DNA from: JAPHTQ01 sp050288165
Lineage (GTDB): Bacteria > Pseudomonadota > Gammaproteobacteria > Thiohalomonadales > Thiohalomonadaceae
DNA length: 64,000 nt
NCBI GenBank assembly: GCA_050288165.1
Contig: JBNKDG010000007.1
Span: 124,001-188,000 of the forward strand
Reading direction: 5' to 3'
In this document: piece after piece, positions 1-8,443 of the stretch
Layout of the letters: each line of letters opens with the position of its first letter
Position numbering within the stretch: position 1 is the first letter of the stretch
Translations under genes and position numbers: made by a program
The notes under the pieces: model-generated
The model's input: only the letters and a program-made list of their open reading frames with translations
The model's database searches: none
Told to the model about the DNA's origin: nothing

Positions 1-423
1 CGCGATCATCTGCGCACACTGGGTTACGACTACGGCGATTTTCCCGCGCATAACGGTCTGTGGGAGATGGCGCAGAAGACCGCCCAAGATGTGATGGTGC
101 GTATGGCACTGGTGCCGCGATGTCTGGAAGCGCGTGGTCTCGATGTGAATCCCGGCATCAAGGCCAAGTTGCTGGAAGGTGGTGACGAGGAAGGGGCTGC
201 CAAGCTGGATATCATTCTGCGTGACGAGATTGGCCACGTGGCGATCGGCAATCGCTGGTTCCTCTATCTCTGCGAACAACGCGGTCTGGAACCGATGCAG
301 ACCTATAACGGTCTGCTGAATGAATACATGCAGGGACCGTTACGGCCGCCGTTTCATATCGAGGCGCGTCGAGCCGCCGGTTTCAGCGAAGAAGAGTTGG
401 CCTATCTCGAAGGAGTTGGATGA
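1..423 (+). CDS. DUF455 family ferritin-like protein (5' end outside window)
   Basis: The reading frame is open from base 1, so the start lies upstream; the last 140 residues are present. The sequence looks like the C-terminal part of the DUF455 (PF04305) family of ferritin-like four-helix proteins: it has a helix rich in Glu, Asp and His around 'DEIGHVAIGNRWF', where E and H would be di-metal ligands, and the family tail containing 'GPLRPPFHIEARRAAGF'. The biochemical role of the family is not established. The stop codon overlaps the ATG of the next gene, so the two are probably cotranscribed. Family assignment is from recognition of conserved residues only. Confidence 0.8.
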   Translation, partial: RDHLRTLGYDYGDFPAHNGLWEMAQKTAQDVMVRMALVPRCLEARGLDVNPGIKAKLLEGGDEEGAAKLDIILRDEIGHVAIGNRWFLYLCEQRGLEPMQTYNGLLNEYMQGPLRPPFHIEARRAAGFSEEELAYLEGVG

Positions 424-1112
424 TGCGCATCTTGCTGGCGGTTGTCGGAATGTTGTTGCTGCCAGGCGCGTTTGCCGCCGAAGGTTCAATGCTGATCTAC
501 CGTCAGCAGGAGACCGGTATCGAATCCTATAGCACCCGTATTCTGGTAACAGAGCGTTACATGAGAATGGATGATGATGAGGACGACGGGGATTATGTGT
601 TGTTCGATCGCAAGCAGGGATTGATCAGCAGCGTCACCCACGGCGATGGCACGGTGTTGGATATCCCGGCACGCAAGGTGATACAACAACCACCAATGAA
701 ACTGAATCGCCGCAGCAGCGAAGTTAAACTGGAGAATGCGCCCGCTGTCGGTAAACAGGCACCTCACCACTATCGACTGTTTGTTAACGATGCTGTTTGC
801 TACAACGTTGTCGCGGTCAAGGGATTGCTGGAGGAGACACGTCAGGCACTGATCGCTTTTCGTGAAATCCTCTCCGGCGAGCACGCCAAGCTGTTGCCGC
901 GACTGCCTGGCGATCAGCAGGATCCCTGCGATCTGGCTCGTAATACGTTCCACCCGGCATGGCAACTGGAGTTCGGCCTGCCGATCCAGGAGTGGGACGA
1001 GCAGGGGAGAGGACAGATGTTGCTCGACTACAAGCAGCGCACGGAACTGGATGATAGTCTTTTTAACTTGCCATCCGACTATCGTCACTACACAACTGAT
1101 GACATTGAATAG
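420..1112 (+). CDS. secreted hypothetical protein, 230 aa
   Basis: I do not recognise a named family. The N-terminus has a short charged start followed by a hydrophobic stretch and Ala-rich cleavage region (residues 1-20, ending GAFAA), so export to the periplasm is likely. The mature part is mixed alpha/beta with few Cys. The start is set by AAGGAG at 410-415, five bases before the ATG at 420; a second ATG follows at 423. It overlaps the end of the DUF455 gene by four bases (ATGA-type coupling). The gene is closed by a strong hairpin terminator directly after its stop codon. Function unknown. Confidence 0.8.
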   Translation: MMRILLAVVGMLLLPGAFAAEGSMLIYRQQETGIESYSTRILVTERYMRMDDDEDDGDYVLFDRKQGLISSVTHGDGTVLDIPARKVIQQPPMKLNRRSSEVKLENAPAVGKQAPHHYRLFVNDAVCYNVVAVKGLLEETRQALIAFREILSGEHAKLLPRLPGDQQDPCDLARNTFHPAWQLEFGLPIQEWDEQGRGQMLLDYKQRTELDDSLFNLPSDYRHYTTDDIE

Positions 1113-1113
1113 C

Positions 1114-1145
1114 AAAAGGCCGCGTTAAACGCGGCCTTTTTGTTT
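1114..1145. terminator. rho-independent terminator, probably bidirectional
   Basis: GGCCGCG (1118-1124), loop TTAAA, CGCGGCC (1130-1136), with AAAA before and TTTTTGTTT after. It lies between two convergent genes (stops at 1112 and 1162) and has the symmetry needed to serve both. Confidence 0.9.
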
Positions 1146-1161
1146 GTGTCGCTCGTTCTTC

Positions 1162-1602
1162 TTACGCCCTGAGACGTTTAATCAACTCCTTCTCATCCAG
1201 ATCCGTATAGTCCTTGCTCAGGTGGGTACTCACCATCCTGGCTACATGGCTGTTCATATGCTGATTCAGCAGGCCATGGAAATGGGGCGAGGCGACGATC
1301 ATCAGGTTGTTGAAGCTGTTGTGCGTTCGTCCCGAGTTCAGCTCCTTTGCCAGTTCCATGGCGAAGCGCGTGTGTTCGAATCCCTTGGGGCTGATTGGCT
1401 CATTAAAGGCGCCGTGGGTGGTGCCCTCCATACCGCTGACCTCGGCCTGAAAGTGACCGGGGCGGTCTGAGGCGAGATCTTCGCCTTTCTCCCTGCTGGG
1501 TGGATGGAGAAATTCCTTGATGAGTGTGAGGGTTTTTGGCCGGGCCTGGGTTTCGAAGAGGCGGGCGCGACTGGCGTTTCCGACAAGTAACCATGTAGAC
1601 AT
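1162..1602 (-). CDS. host attachment family protein (PF10116-type)
   Basis: A 146-residue protein matching the 'protein required for attachment to host cells' family (PF10116): it begins 'TWLLVGNASRARLFE', the typical nucleotide-binding-like beta-strand start of this group, and has the conserved 'HSFNNLMIVASPHFHGLL' core and a C-terminal 'STHLSKDYTDLDEKEL' segment. These proteins are related in fold to the eRF1 domain 1/baeRF group, and despite the name a role in attachment is poorly supported outside the founding case. No signal peptide, so cytoplasmic. The start ATG is preceded by a G-rich Shine-Dalgarno stretch (reads AGGGGGAACAGG on the coding strand). Confidence 0.8.
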   Translation of the reverse strand: MSTWLLVGNASRARLFETQARPKTLTLIKEFLHPPSREKGEDLASDRPGHFQAEVSGMEGTTHGAFNEPISPKGFEHTRFAMELAKELNSGRTHNSFNNLMIVASPHFHGLLNQHMNSHVARMVSTHLSKDYTDLDEKELIKRLRA

Positions 1603-1764
1603 CCTGTTCCCCCTGTTTTGTTATGGGTCGGACCTAAAACTATAGTCCATCGATCACTCTCGTCTTCCGCTGTGCGACATAAGTTACGTTTATTACAGAT
1701 AGGTGCGCTGTGCCGGACTTGCTGGGGTAGACTAAACTCTCCCTAAAGGCAAGGCAGGTGCGAT

Positions 1765-2280
1765 ATGGAAATACTGGCCACATCCAGCGTATTCCAGACA
1801 TCGCCGCAGAGTAGCGGCGGCACGGCCTCGCTCGAATCAAACAAGTCGCTTCAGAACAACCAGCTCACTACCGAAGAGCAGCGCCAGTTGCAGCAGCTTA
1901 AGCAACGCGACCGTGAAGTGCGTGCCCATGAGCAGGCGCATCTGCGGGTGGGGCGCGATCTGGTGCGTGGCGGCGCCAGCTTCTCCTATCAGCAAGGCCC
2001 AGACGGTAACCAGTATGCGGTAGCGGGTGAGGTGCGTATCGATACTTCTGGTGTGCCGGGTGACCCCGAGGCTACCGAAGATAAGGCCTACCACATCCGT
2101 GAAACGGCGCTGGCGCCGACCCAACCCTCCAACCAGGACCGTGCCGTGGCGTCCATGGCTTCCCGCATGGCGCAGGAGGCGCGCACCGAAATCCAGCGCC
2201 TGCAGCGGGCTGAGGCGTACCAGCAGACAGCATCTGCATCGACATCCGGTCAGGGGAGCCTCATCAATCAGAGCGCGTAG
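1765..2280 (+). CDS. SprA-related putative metalloprotease (PF12118-type)
   Basis: 171 residues. The N-terminal 45 residues are Ser/Gln/Asn-rich and probably disordered. The conserved core starts with 'LKQRDREVRAHEQAH' and contains a HExxH-type motif (HEQAH, residues 55-59), then 'GPDGNQYAVAGEVRID' and 'ASMASRMAQEARTEIQRL'. These are the hallmarks of the SprA-related family found in many Proteobacteria. Zinc-protease activity is suggested by the motif; I know of no confirmed substrate. There is no clear signal peptide. The start ATG follows an AAGGCAAGGCAGG stretch. It stands alone between the host-attachment gene (divergent) and the DUF6998 gene. Confidence 0.8.
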   Translation: MEILATSSVFQTSPQSSGGTASLESNKSLQNNQLTTEEQRQLQQLKQRDREVRAHEQAHLRVGRDLVRGGASFSYQQGPDGNQYAVAGEVRIDTSGVPGDPEATEDKAYHIRETALAPTQPSNQDRAVASMASRMAQEARTEIQRLQRAEAYQQTASASTSGQGSLINQSA

Positions 2281-2350
2281 TGAGGCACTGCCACGACTAA
2301 CAGGGTATAGTTGGCGCAGTATCTGAACCGCAGCAGGGATCGTTCCACAC

Positions 2351-2854
2351 GTGTCGCTCTACTCCGTCGACAAACTCATCAGTCAGACCCGTAAACTGGC
2401 CGCCGACTATCGCCGTGCCACCGGACAGCCGTTGCCACTGACCGGCGAAATTGCCAATTTTGACGCTGCCAACCTGCTCGATCTGGAATTGCTGCAGCCT
2501 GCTCCCGGTGGTTACGACGCGGTAGGCCGCAGCGGCGAGCGGGAAGGGTTGCGTTACCAGATCAAGGGACGGGCGATCTTCGACGACAGCAAGGGCGGAC
2601 ATCGTATCGGCCAGCTCAAGCTGGAGCAGGAGTGGGATGCGGTGCTGCTGGTGCTGCTCGACGAGGAGTACGAGGCCTCCGAAATCTACGAGGCGGATCG
2701 TGCCACCATCCTCGAAGCGATGGACGAATCGGGCGGTAATCGCGGCAAGCGTGGTGCCATGTCGGTCGCCCGTTTTCGCAATATCGCCCGCCTGGTCTGG
2801 CAGCGAGGCGAGGGTGAGGTCAGGGACGAAATCTGGGACAACCGCGAGGAGTAA
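2351..2854 (+). CDS. DUF6998-type protein with PD-(D/E)XK nuclease-like residues
   Basis: 167 residues, GTG start at 2351. The sequence resembles the DUF6998 group as I remember it. Seen directly: an acidic residue in the first helix region (E33 in 'LTGEIAN'), D56 in 'GYDAV' and 'YQIKGR' with Q70-I71-K72. This E...D...QxK spacing resembles the active site of restriction-endonuclease-like folds, so a nuclease is a plausible inference but unproven. The next gene, the helicase yoaA, starts four bases after this stop codon, and the yoaA ribosome-binding site lies inside the last codons here, so the two are translationally coupled. Confidence 0.6.
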   Translation: MSLYSVDKLISQTRKLAADYRRATGQPLPLTGEIANFDAANLLDLELLQPAPGGYDAVGRSGEREGLRYQIKGRAIFDDSKGGHRIGQLKLEQEWDAVLLVLLDEEYEASEIYEADRATILEAMDESGGNRGKRGAMSVARFRNIARLVWQRGEGEVRDEIWDNREE

Positions 2855-2858
2855 GTGC

Positions 2859-4796
2859 GTGTCCCTGGATTCTGCTGCCGATATCCTCTCCTCAGACGGC
2901 CCTTTCGCCCGCCTGTTACCCGGTTTTGCCCCCCGCTCGCAGCAGCAGGAGATGGCGGCGGCGGTAGAGCGGGCGCTGAAACACAATGAGGTGCTGGTGG
3001 CCGAGGCGGGCACAGGTACCGGTAAGACCTTCGCCTACCTGGTTCCGGCGCTGCTCAGTGGCGGCAAGGTGATCATCTCCACTGGTACCCGCAATCTCCA
3101 GGATCAACTCTTCCACAAGGACATCCCGCTGGTGCGTAAGGCGCTGGAAGTGCCGGTGGATGTGGCACTGCTCAAGGGGCGTGGCAATTATCTGTGCGTA
3201 CACCGGCTGGAGCTGGCACAGAGTGAGGGACGCTTCCTCAGTCGCAGCCACGTCGCCGACCTGCAGACGATCCGCCAGTGGGCCTCCCGTACCAAAAGCG
3301 GCGATCTGGCCGAACTGGACGAACTGCCGGAGGATTCGCCGCTCTGGCCACAGGTGACCTCCACCGCCGACAATTGCCTCGGCAGCGATTGCGAATATCT
3401 GGACAACTGTCACCTGGTCCGCGCCCGGCGTCGTGCCCAGGAGGCGGATGTGGTGGTGGTCAACCACCACCTGCTGTTCGCCGATCTGGCGTTAAAGGAT
3501 GGCGGCTTCGGCGAACTGCTCCCCGGCGCCAACGCCTTCATTATCGACGAGGCGCACCAGCTTCCCGATACCGCCTCCAATTTCTTCGGCAGCGCCATTA
3601 CCGCCAACCAGTTGCTGGAACTGAGTCGCGATACGGTCGCCGAGGATCTGAAAGAGGCGGGTGAGAGCCGTCAGCTGCGTTCCTTTGCCGACAAGCTGGA
3701 CAAGGCGGTGCGCGACATGCGCCTGGTCTTTGCCACCGAACCGGCACGCGGCCCCTGGAACGACTACCGGGAACGCCCGGCAATGAAGACGGCACTAGAG
3801 GAGCTGGGGGAGAGCATAAACAATTTCCACAACTGCCTCAAACCATTGGCCTCACGGGGGAAGGGGCTGGAGTCGTGTCTGGAGCGCTGCGAAACATTGA
3901 TGGGGACTTTCAGTGAACTGAGCGGTGAGACGCCGCCTGGGTTCATCCACTGGTACGAGACCTTTACCCGCTCCTTCAGCCTCAATCTGACCCCGCTCGA
4001 TGTGGCGCAACTCTTCAGCAAACAACTCGAAACCCATCCATGCAGTTGGGTGTTTACCTCGGCGACCCTGGCGGTGGGCGACAACTTCAGCCACTTCACC
4101 CGCCAGTTGGGACTGGACAAGGCGCTGACCCTGCGCTGGGACAGCCCTTTCGACTATCCCAATCAGGCTGTGCTCTACGTGCCGGATGGATTGCCCGACC
4201 CCAACAGTCCCGGCTACACCGATGCGGTGGTGGAACAGTCCATTCCGGTCATCGAAGCCAGCGGTGGCCGCACCTTCCTGCTCTTCACCAGTCACCGCGC
4301 TTTGCAGCGGGCGGCGGAGATGCTGGAGGGGCGCATCGAATATCCGATCCTGGTACAGGGTAGCGCGCCGCGCAGCCGTCTGCTGGATCAGTTCCGCGAG
4401 CTGGGCAACGCGGTGTTGTTGGGGACTGGCAGTTTCTGGGAAGGGGTCGACGTGCGGGGGGAGGCGCTCTCCTGCGTGATCATCGACAAGCTGCCCTTTG
4501 CCTCACCCGGCGATCCCATTTTGCAGGCGCGTATTGATGCCATGCGAGAGTCAGGTGGCAATCCCTTTATGCAATATCAGCTACCGCAGGCGGTGATCAG
4601 TCTCAAGCAGGGGGTGGGGCGATTGATTCGTGATGTGAATGACCGAGGTGTGTTGATGCTCTGCGACCCGCGTCTCGGTAGTAAGGGCTACGGGCGGGTA
4701 TTTATCGATAGTCTGCCCGCGATGACAAAGACGAGACGTTTTGAGGTGGTTGAGCGTTTCTATGGTAGGGTGACAAGCAAGGTTGGTCACCTATAA
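2859..4796 (+). CDS. yoaA: ATP-dependent DNA helicase YoaA (DinG/XPD-like)
   Basis: 645 residues, close to E. coli YoaA. Superfamily 2 helicase of the XPD/DinG type that unwinds 5'-3' and acts in DNA damage tolerance. Visible parts: Walker A 'AGTGTGKT' (50-57); four cysteines in the iron-sulfur positions (C113, C173, C178, C184) bracketing a small domain; DEAH box (230-233); motif VI region 'QGVGRLIRD' near the C-terminus. The frame stays open well upstream, to an ATG at 2637, but that part overlaps the previous gene. GTG at 2859 is chosen because GAGGAG (2846-2851) sits seven bases before it and the protein then begins as the family does. Likely cotranscribed with the upstream nuclease-like gene. 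Confidence 0.93.
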   Translation: MSLDSAADILSSDGPFARLLPGFAPRSQQQEMAAAVERALKHNEVLVAEAGTGTGKTFAYLVPALLSGGKVIISTGTRNLQDQLFHKDIPLVRKALEVPVDVALLKGRGNYLCVHRLELAQSEGRFLSRSHVADLQTIRQWASRTKSGDLAELDELPEDSPLWPQVTSTADNCLGSDCEYLDNCHLVRARRRAQEADVVVVNHHLLFADLALKDGGFGELLPGANAFIIDEAHQLPDTASNFFGSAITANQLLELSRDTVAEDLKEAGESRQLRSFADKLDKAVRDMRLVFATEPARGPWNDYRERPAMKTALEELGESINNFHNCLKPLASRGKGLESCLERCETLMGTFSELSGETPPGFIHWYETFTRSFSLNLTPLDVAQLFSKQLETHPCSWVFTSATLAVGDNFSHFTRQLGLDKALTLRWDSPFDYPNQAVLYVPDGLPDPNSPGYTDAVVEQSIPVIEASGGRTFLLFTSHRALQRAAEMLEGRIEYPILVQGSAPRSRLLDQFRELGNAVLLGTGSFWEGVDVRGEALSCVIIDKLPFASPGDPILQARIDAMRESGGNPFMQYQLPQAVISLKQGVGRLIRDVNDRGVLMLCDPRLGSKGYGRVFIDSLPAMTKTRRFEVVERFYGRVTSKVGHL

Positions 4797-4841
4797 TTGC
4801 ACACAAGCTATCAGGTTTTTTATTCACCCGGAGGAAACACG

Positions 4842-5459
4842 ATGAGAAATAAACTAATTGCCCTCGCGACGGGCATCGTGATGTTGGGGATGGGGACATC
4901 GGCGCATGCTATCGGCGTGGGTGCCAAGATCGGTACGCTAGGCATAGGCGCAGAACTGGGTCTCACCCTTTCAGATCACTTCACCACCCGTCTGGCGCTG
5001 AACAAGTATAAATACAACGACAACCAGACCATCGACGGTATCGATTACAATGCCGATCTTGACCTGAAATCTACAGCACTCTTCCTCGACTGGTCTCCTT
5101 TCACCAACGGCAGTCTGCACCTGACCGTCGGCTATGTGAACAACGATAGTCAACTGAAAGGAACCGCGGTAGCAAACAACTATCCGATTGGTGGTGGTAC
5201 CTATAGTACTACCGTTGATGCCACTGTGGATTTGGGTAGTGGTCCTTATTTGGGCATTGGTTATGGCAATGTTTCCAATGCGGGTATCGGTTTTACCTTT
5301 GAGCTGGGTATCCTGAAAAGTGGTGCGCCCAAGGTTCATTTGAGTGCACCTGGTGCTCCCGATAATGAAGTTGCAACTGAAGAGCAACGCATGCAGGACG
5401 AATTGAATAAATACGATGTCTACCCAGTCGTCTCTGCTGGTATATCCATCGGTTTCTGA
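4842..5459 (+). CDS. small outer-membrane beta-barrel-like protein, 205 aa
   Basis: A typical signal peptide (residues 1-22, ending SAHA) is followed by alternating hydrophobic/polar segments ('GVGAKIGTLGIGAELGLTL', 'YLGIGYGNVSNAGIGFTFEL') and a C-terminal Phe, the pattern of an outer-membrane beta-barrel of eight or so strands. I cannot assign a specific family; proteins of this kind are often called hypothetical or OmpW/opacity-like. Start ATG 4842 is chosen over an upstream in-frame codon at 4797 because GGAGG stands six to seven bases before it and the signal peptide begins there. A strong terminator follows. Confidence 0.78.
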   Translation: MRNKLIALATGIVMLGMGTSAHAIGVGAKIGTLGIGAELGLTLSDHFTTRLALNKYKYNDNQTIDGIDYNADLDLKSTALFLDWSPFTNGSLHLTVGYVNNDSQLKGTAVANNYPIGGGTYSTTVDATVDLGSGPYLGIGYGNVSNAGIGFTFELGILKSGAPKVHLSAPGAPDNEVATEEQRMQDELNKYDVYPVVSAGISIGF

Positions 5460-5484
5460 TTTAGCGTTTCATTTCCAATTCAAG

Positions 5485-5515
5485 GCCCGTACACTTCACG
5501 GTGTACGGGCTTTCT
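5485..5515 (+). terminator. rho-independent terminator
   Basis: GCCCGTACAC (5485-5494), six-base loop, GTGTACGGGC (5501-5510), then TTTCTTATT. A perfect 10-bp stem closing the outer-membrane protein gene, just before tsaB. Confidence 0.9.
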
Positions 5516-5527
5516 TATTATCGAACC

Positions 5528-6187
5528 ATGAAACTACTTGCCATCGAAACCGCCACCGAAGCCTGCTCCGTCGCCCTCTACCTTGATGGCGAGGTGCGGG
5601 AGACTTTTCGTCTTGCGCCGCGCCAGCATACCGAACTGGTGTTGGGCATGGCCGACGAATTGCTGGTGGAGGCCGGACTGAAACTGGCCGATATGAATGC
5701 ACTCGCGTTTGGTCGCGGCCCTGGTGCGTTTACCGGTGTGCGTATCGCTACCGGTGTGATTCAGGGCATGGCCTTTGCCGCCGAGCTGCCGGTGGTACCG
5801 GTTTCAACGCTGGCCGCCATGGCCCAACGCGGCTTTTCCCAGCGCGGTTGGAACAAAGTTGCTGCAACCATCGATGCGCGAATGAACGAGGTCTATTGGG
5901 GAACGTTTACGGAACAGGATGGTGTGATGCGCCCGTTGGCCGATGAATTGGTCTGCCCCGCGGAACAAACACCGATGTTGGATGGCGACGGTTGGTATGG
6001 GATTGGCAGCGGTTGGCAGGCTTATACCGAGGCGTTGTCTTATCGCCACCCTAATGTTGGTGAATACCTCGGTGATGAATTTCCCCATGCCTCGGAGATC
6101 GCCGTGCTCGCCGCGGCGGATATCGACAGTGCGGTAAGTGCCGAGCAGGCGATACCGATCTATCTACGCGATAAAGTGGTGGGATAA
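5528..6187 (+). CDS. tsaB: tRNA threonylcarbamoyladenosine synthesis protein TsaB
   Basis: 219 residues. TsaB is the non-catalytic partner of TsaD in the complex that makes t6A37 in ANN-decoding tRNAs. It begins 'MKLLAIETATEACSVALY', the ASKHA-fold phosphate-1 strand, and carries the family's 'GRGPGAFTGVRIATGVIQG' segment. The ATG at 5528 is used; an in-frame ATG at 5501 lies in the preceding terminator stem and would add residues not found in the family. No strong Shine-Dalgarno is visible. The gene is convergent with the esterase downstream (one base between stops). Confidence 0.93.
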   Translation: MKLLAIETATEACSVALYLDGEVRETFRLAPRQHTELVLGMADELLVEAGLKLADMNALAFGRGPGAFTGVRIATGVIQGMAFAAELPVVPVSTLAAMAQRGFSQRGWNKVAATIDARMNEVYWGTFTEQDGVMRPLADELVCPAEQTPMLDGDGWYGIGSGWQAYTEALSYRHPNVGEYLGDEFPHASEIAVLAAADIDSAVSAEQAIPIYLRDKVVG

Positions 6188-6188
6188 A

Positions 6189-6800
6189 TTAAAGCGCCCC
6201 GTTGCGTACCAGCAAACGGTAAACCGCTTCCGCCACCATTTCATAACCCGCCGCATTGGGGTGAATCTGATCCGATTTGAAACGACTATCGGATAAGACC
6301 TCGGGTAGCACATCCGCTTCCAGCGGAACGTTCGTTTCATCGGCGACCAGCTCGTAATACTTTGCGCTCTTCATCCCGAGCAGTGCCGGTTGCGGCACAC
6401 CGAGTAGCACTACCTGTACGCCACGCCCTTTTGCCAGCCGGATCATCTTCTCCAGATTTTCCTGCATTGCTTCCATCGACTGTTTTCGTAGCATGTCGTT
6501 GCCGCCGTGACAGAGAATCAGCAGCGACGGTTTATATTCGTCGAGTTCGCCCGCTAATCGACTCAATCCCTGCTGACTCAGTTCACCCGGTACACCGGCG
6601 TTGATCACGCTATGACCGCTGAGTCGTTTCAGCACCGCAGGGTAACTGTTGTCAGGCCCGACGCCGGTGCCATAGGTGAGGCTGTCGCCGAAGGCGAGGA
6701 TCACCGCGTCTGCTGCCAATGGTTGCAGGCGTTGTGCATCACGACTGCATGCGGACAGCAGCAACAGAAACACTAGTGGTATGAGATGGATGCGTTTCAT
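6189..6800 (-). CDS. arylesterase/lysophospholipase of the SGNH family, lipoprotein (TesA-like)
   Basis: 203 residues. The N-terminus is a lipoprotein signal (LLLLSAC, lipobox LSAC), so the enzyme is probably membrane-anchored, unlike soluble periplasmic E. coli TesA. SGNH blocks are all visible: block I 'AFGDSLTYG' with the nucleophile Ser, block II Gly in 'VINAGVPGE', block III 'HGGNDML', block V 'DQIHPNAAGY' with catalytic Asp and His. The family hydrolyses short-chain esters and lysophospholipids. It lies on the same strand as and downstream of dapE, separated by an inverted repeat. Assignment to the family is firm; the exact substrate is not known. Confidence 0.88.
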   Translation of the reverse strand: MKRIHLIPLVFLLLLSACSRDAQRLQPLAADAVILAFGDSLTYGTGVGPDNSYPAVLKRLSGHSVINAGVPGELSQQGLSRLAGELDEYKPSLLILCHGGNDMLRKQSMEAMQENLEKMIRLAKGRGVQVVLLGVPQPALLGMKSAKYYELVADETNVPLEADVLPEVLSDSRFKSDQIHPNAAGYEMVAEAVYRLLVRNGAL

Positions 6801-6823
6801 ACCACCGATAGTAAAACATCTTT

Positions 6824-6897
6824 ACCACGAAGCGCACGAAGTACACGAAGTTTTAACTGATCGTGCCTTCCTTCGTGTTCTCTGTGTGCTTCGTGGT
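6824..6897. repeat. intergenic imperfect inverted repeat (ACCACGAAG type)
   Basis: Left arm 6824-6850 and right arm 6871-6897 are 27 bases each and pair at 23 positions around a 20-base loop. The arms consist of repeated ACGAAG-like steps. It fills most of the gap between dapE and the esterase gene and could form a stable hairpin in mRNA. Repeats of this type are common between genes in Proteobacteria. Confidence 0.75.
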
Positions 6898-6908
6898 GCG
6901 ATCTTGTC

Positions 6909-8039
6909 TTATTTTGCCAACAGCGATTCGAGGATGTTTTCGTAGATACTCGACAGCGAATCGAGGTCGTCAGTATAAACCGCCTCGTTCACTTTGTGGA
7001 TGGTGGCGTTGAGCGGGCCGAGTTCCAGAACCTGTGCGCCGGTCGGTGCGATGAAGCGACCGTCTGATGTGCCGCCCGCAGTATTGGCTTCCGGGGTAAT
7101 GCCGCAAACCGATTCGATGGCACTACGCGCGGCTGTCAGCAGTTCGCCGCCTTCGGTGAGGAAGGGATGGCCGGAGAGCGACCAGTCGATGGTGTAGTCG
7201 AGACCATGTTTGTTCAACAATGCCTCGACTTTTTCCCGCAAACCTTCTTCCGTTTGCTCGGTGGAGAAGCGGAAGTTGAATTCCACATAGAGCTCGCCGG
7301 GGATGACGTTATTGGCGCCAGTGCCCGCATGGATGTTGGATATCTGGAAACTGGTGGGCGGGAAGTGTTCATTGCCGCGATCCCACTCGACCGCCGACAG
7401 CTCTGCCAGCGCAGGTGCAGCGCGATGTACAGGATTATCCGCCAGATGTGGGTAGGCGACATGTCCCTGAATCCCTCTGACCCGCAGTTTGCCGTTGAGC
7501 GAACCACGGCGACCATTTTTCACCACATCGCCAAGACGATTGCTGGCGGTCGGTTCACCGACCAGACACCAGTCGATCTTCTCGTTGCGTGCCTCCAGGG
7601 TTTCGATCACTTTCACTGTGCCGTTGACCGCCGCACCCTCTTCATCACTGGTGATGAGCAGGGTGATGGAACCGTTGTGATCCGGATGTGCCGCAACGAA
7701 CCGTTCGCAGGCGGTGACGAAGGCGGCGATGGAGCCTTTCATGTCGGCGGCACCGCGACCGTAGAGCATGCCTTCTTCGATCACACCGCCGAAGGGAGGG
7801 TGTTTCCACTTCTCTTCCGGACCGCTGGGGACGACATCGGTGTGTCCGGCAAAACAGAACAACGGGCCACTTGTACCTCGACGTAGCCAGAGGTTGTCCA
7901 CGTCACCGAAACGCATCGGCTCGGCATGGAAGCCGAGCGGAGCAAGGTGATCCACGATCAACGGCTGGCAACCGGCATCTTCCGGTGTGACGGAGTTGCG
8001 GCGGATCAGTTCGATGGCGAGTTCAAGGGTGTCGGACAT
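6909..8039 (-). CDS. dapE: succinyl-diaminopimelate desuccinylase
   Basis: 376 residues, M20 metallopeptidase family. It hydrolyses N-succinyl-LL-diaminopimelate to LL-diaminopimelate and succinate in lysine and peptidoglycan precursor synthesis. Di-zinc ligands and catalytic residues are visible: 'FAGHTDVVP' (His and Asp), 'GRGAADMKG' (bridging Asp), 'SDEEGAA' (Glu pair), and 'ATIHKVNEAV' (C-terminal His). The start ATG at 8037-8039 is used. It follows the arsC-like gene with 54 bases between and closes the dapC-dapD-arsC-dapE cluster on the minus strand. Confidence 0.95.
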   Translation of the reverse strand: MSDTLELAIELIRRNSVTPEDAGCQPLIVDHLAPLGFHAEPMRFGDVDNLWLRRGTSGPLFCFAGHTDVVPSGPEEKWKHPPFGGVIEEGMLYGRGAADMKGSIAAFVTACERFVAAHPDHNGSITLLITSDEEGAAVNGTVKVIETLEARNEKIDWCLVGEPTASNRLGDVVKNGRRGSLNGKLRVRGIQGHVAYPHLADNPVHRAAPALAELSAVEWDRGNEHFPPTSFQISNIHAGTGANNVIPGELYVEFNFRFSTEQTEEGLREKVEALLNKHGLDYTIDWSLSGHPFLTEGGELLTAARSAIESVCGITPEANTAGGTSDGRFIAPTGAQVLELGPLNATIHKVNEAVYTDDLDSLSSIYENILESLLAK

Positions 8040-8093
8040 GGAGAAGCCTTTGTTGGCGCTAAGGTTTCATTCTAGCGGCAATGGGGGATGGAA

Positions 8094-8441
8094 TCACTTA
8101 CCGAAAATGGATCGGTATTCAGCTTCACTGAAACCGGCGCGGATCGCTTTTCCGGCGATCAACACCGGACGTTTGATCAGCGTTGGATTGGTCAGCATCA
8201 ATACCAGCGCCTTGCCCCGATCCACATCACTGCGATCCGAATCGGACAACTGCTTCCAGCTGGTGGAGCGGCGGTTGAGCAGTGTCTCCCAACCGACCGC
8301 ATCGAGCCACTGCGCCAGCTCGGTTTTCTCCACGCCCTGCTCGCGCAGGTCGTGGAAGGTATAGGCGACGCCGTGGCTATCCAGCCACTTGCGTGCCTTC
8401 TTTACCGAGTCGCAGTTTTTGATCCCGACCAGAGTGGTCAC
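8094..8441 (-). CDS. ArsC/Spx-family protein (YffB-like)
   Basis: 115 residues with a thioredoxin-like fold of the ArsC/Spx family. The active-site region reads 'GIKNCDSVKKARKWL': one Cys, not CxxC, as in YffB. The later 'LTNPTLIKRPVL' segment with the cis-Pro loop is conserved. Real arsenate reductase activity is unlikely; YffB-type proteins bind glutathione and their role is unclear. The gene lies between dapD (two bases upstream) and dapE, the usual place for this gene in gammaproteobacteria. Confidence 0.88.
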   Translation of the reverse strand: MTTLVGIKNCDSVKKARKWLDSHGVAYTFHDLREQGVEKTELAQWLDAVGWETLLNRRSTSWKQLSDSDRSDVDRGKALVLMLTNPTLIKRPVLIAGKAIRAGFSEAEYRSIFGK

Positions 8442-8443
8442 GA

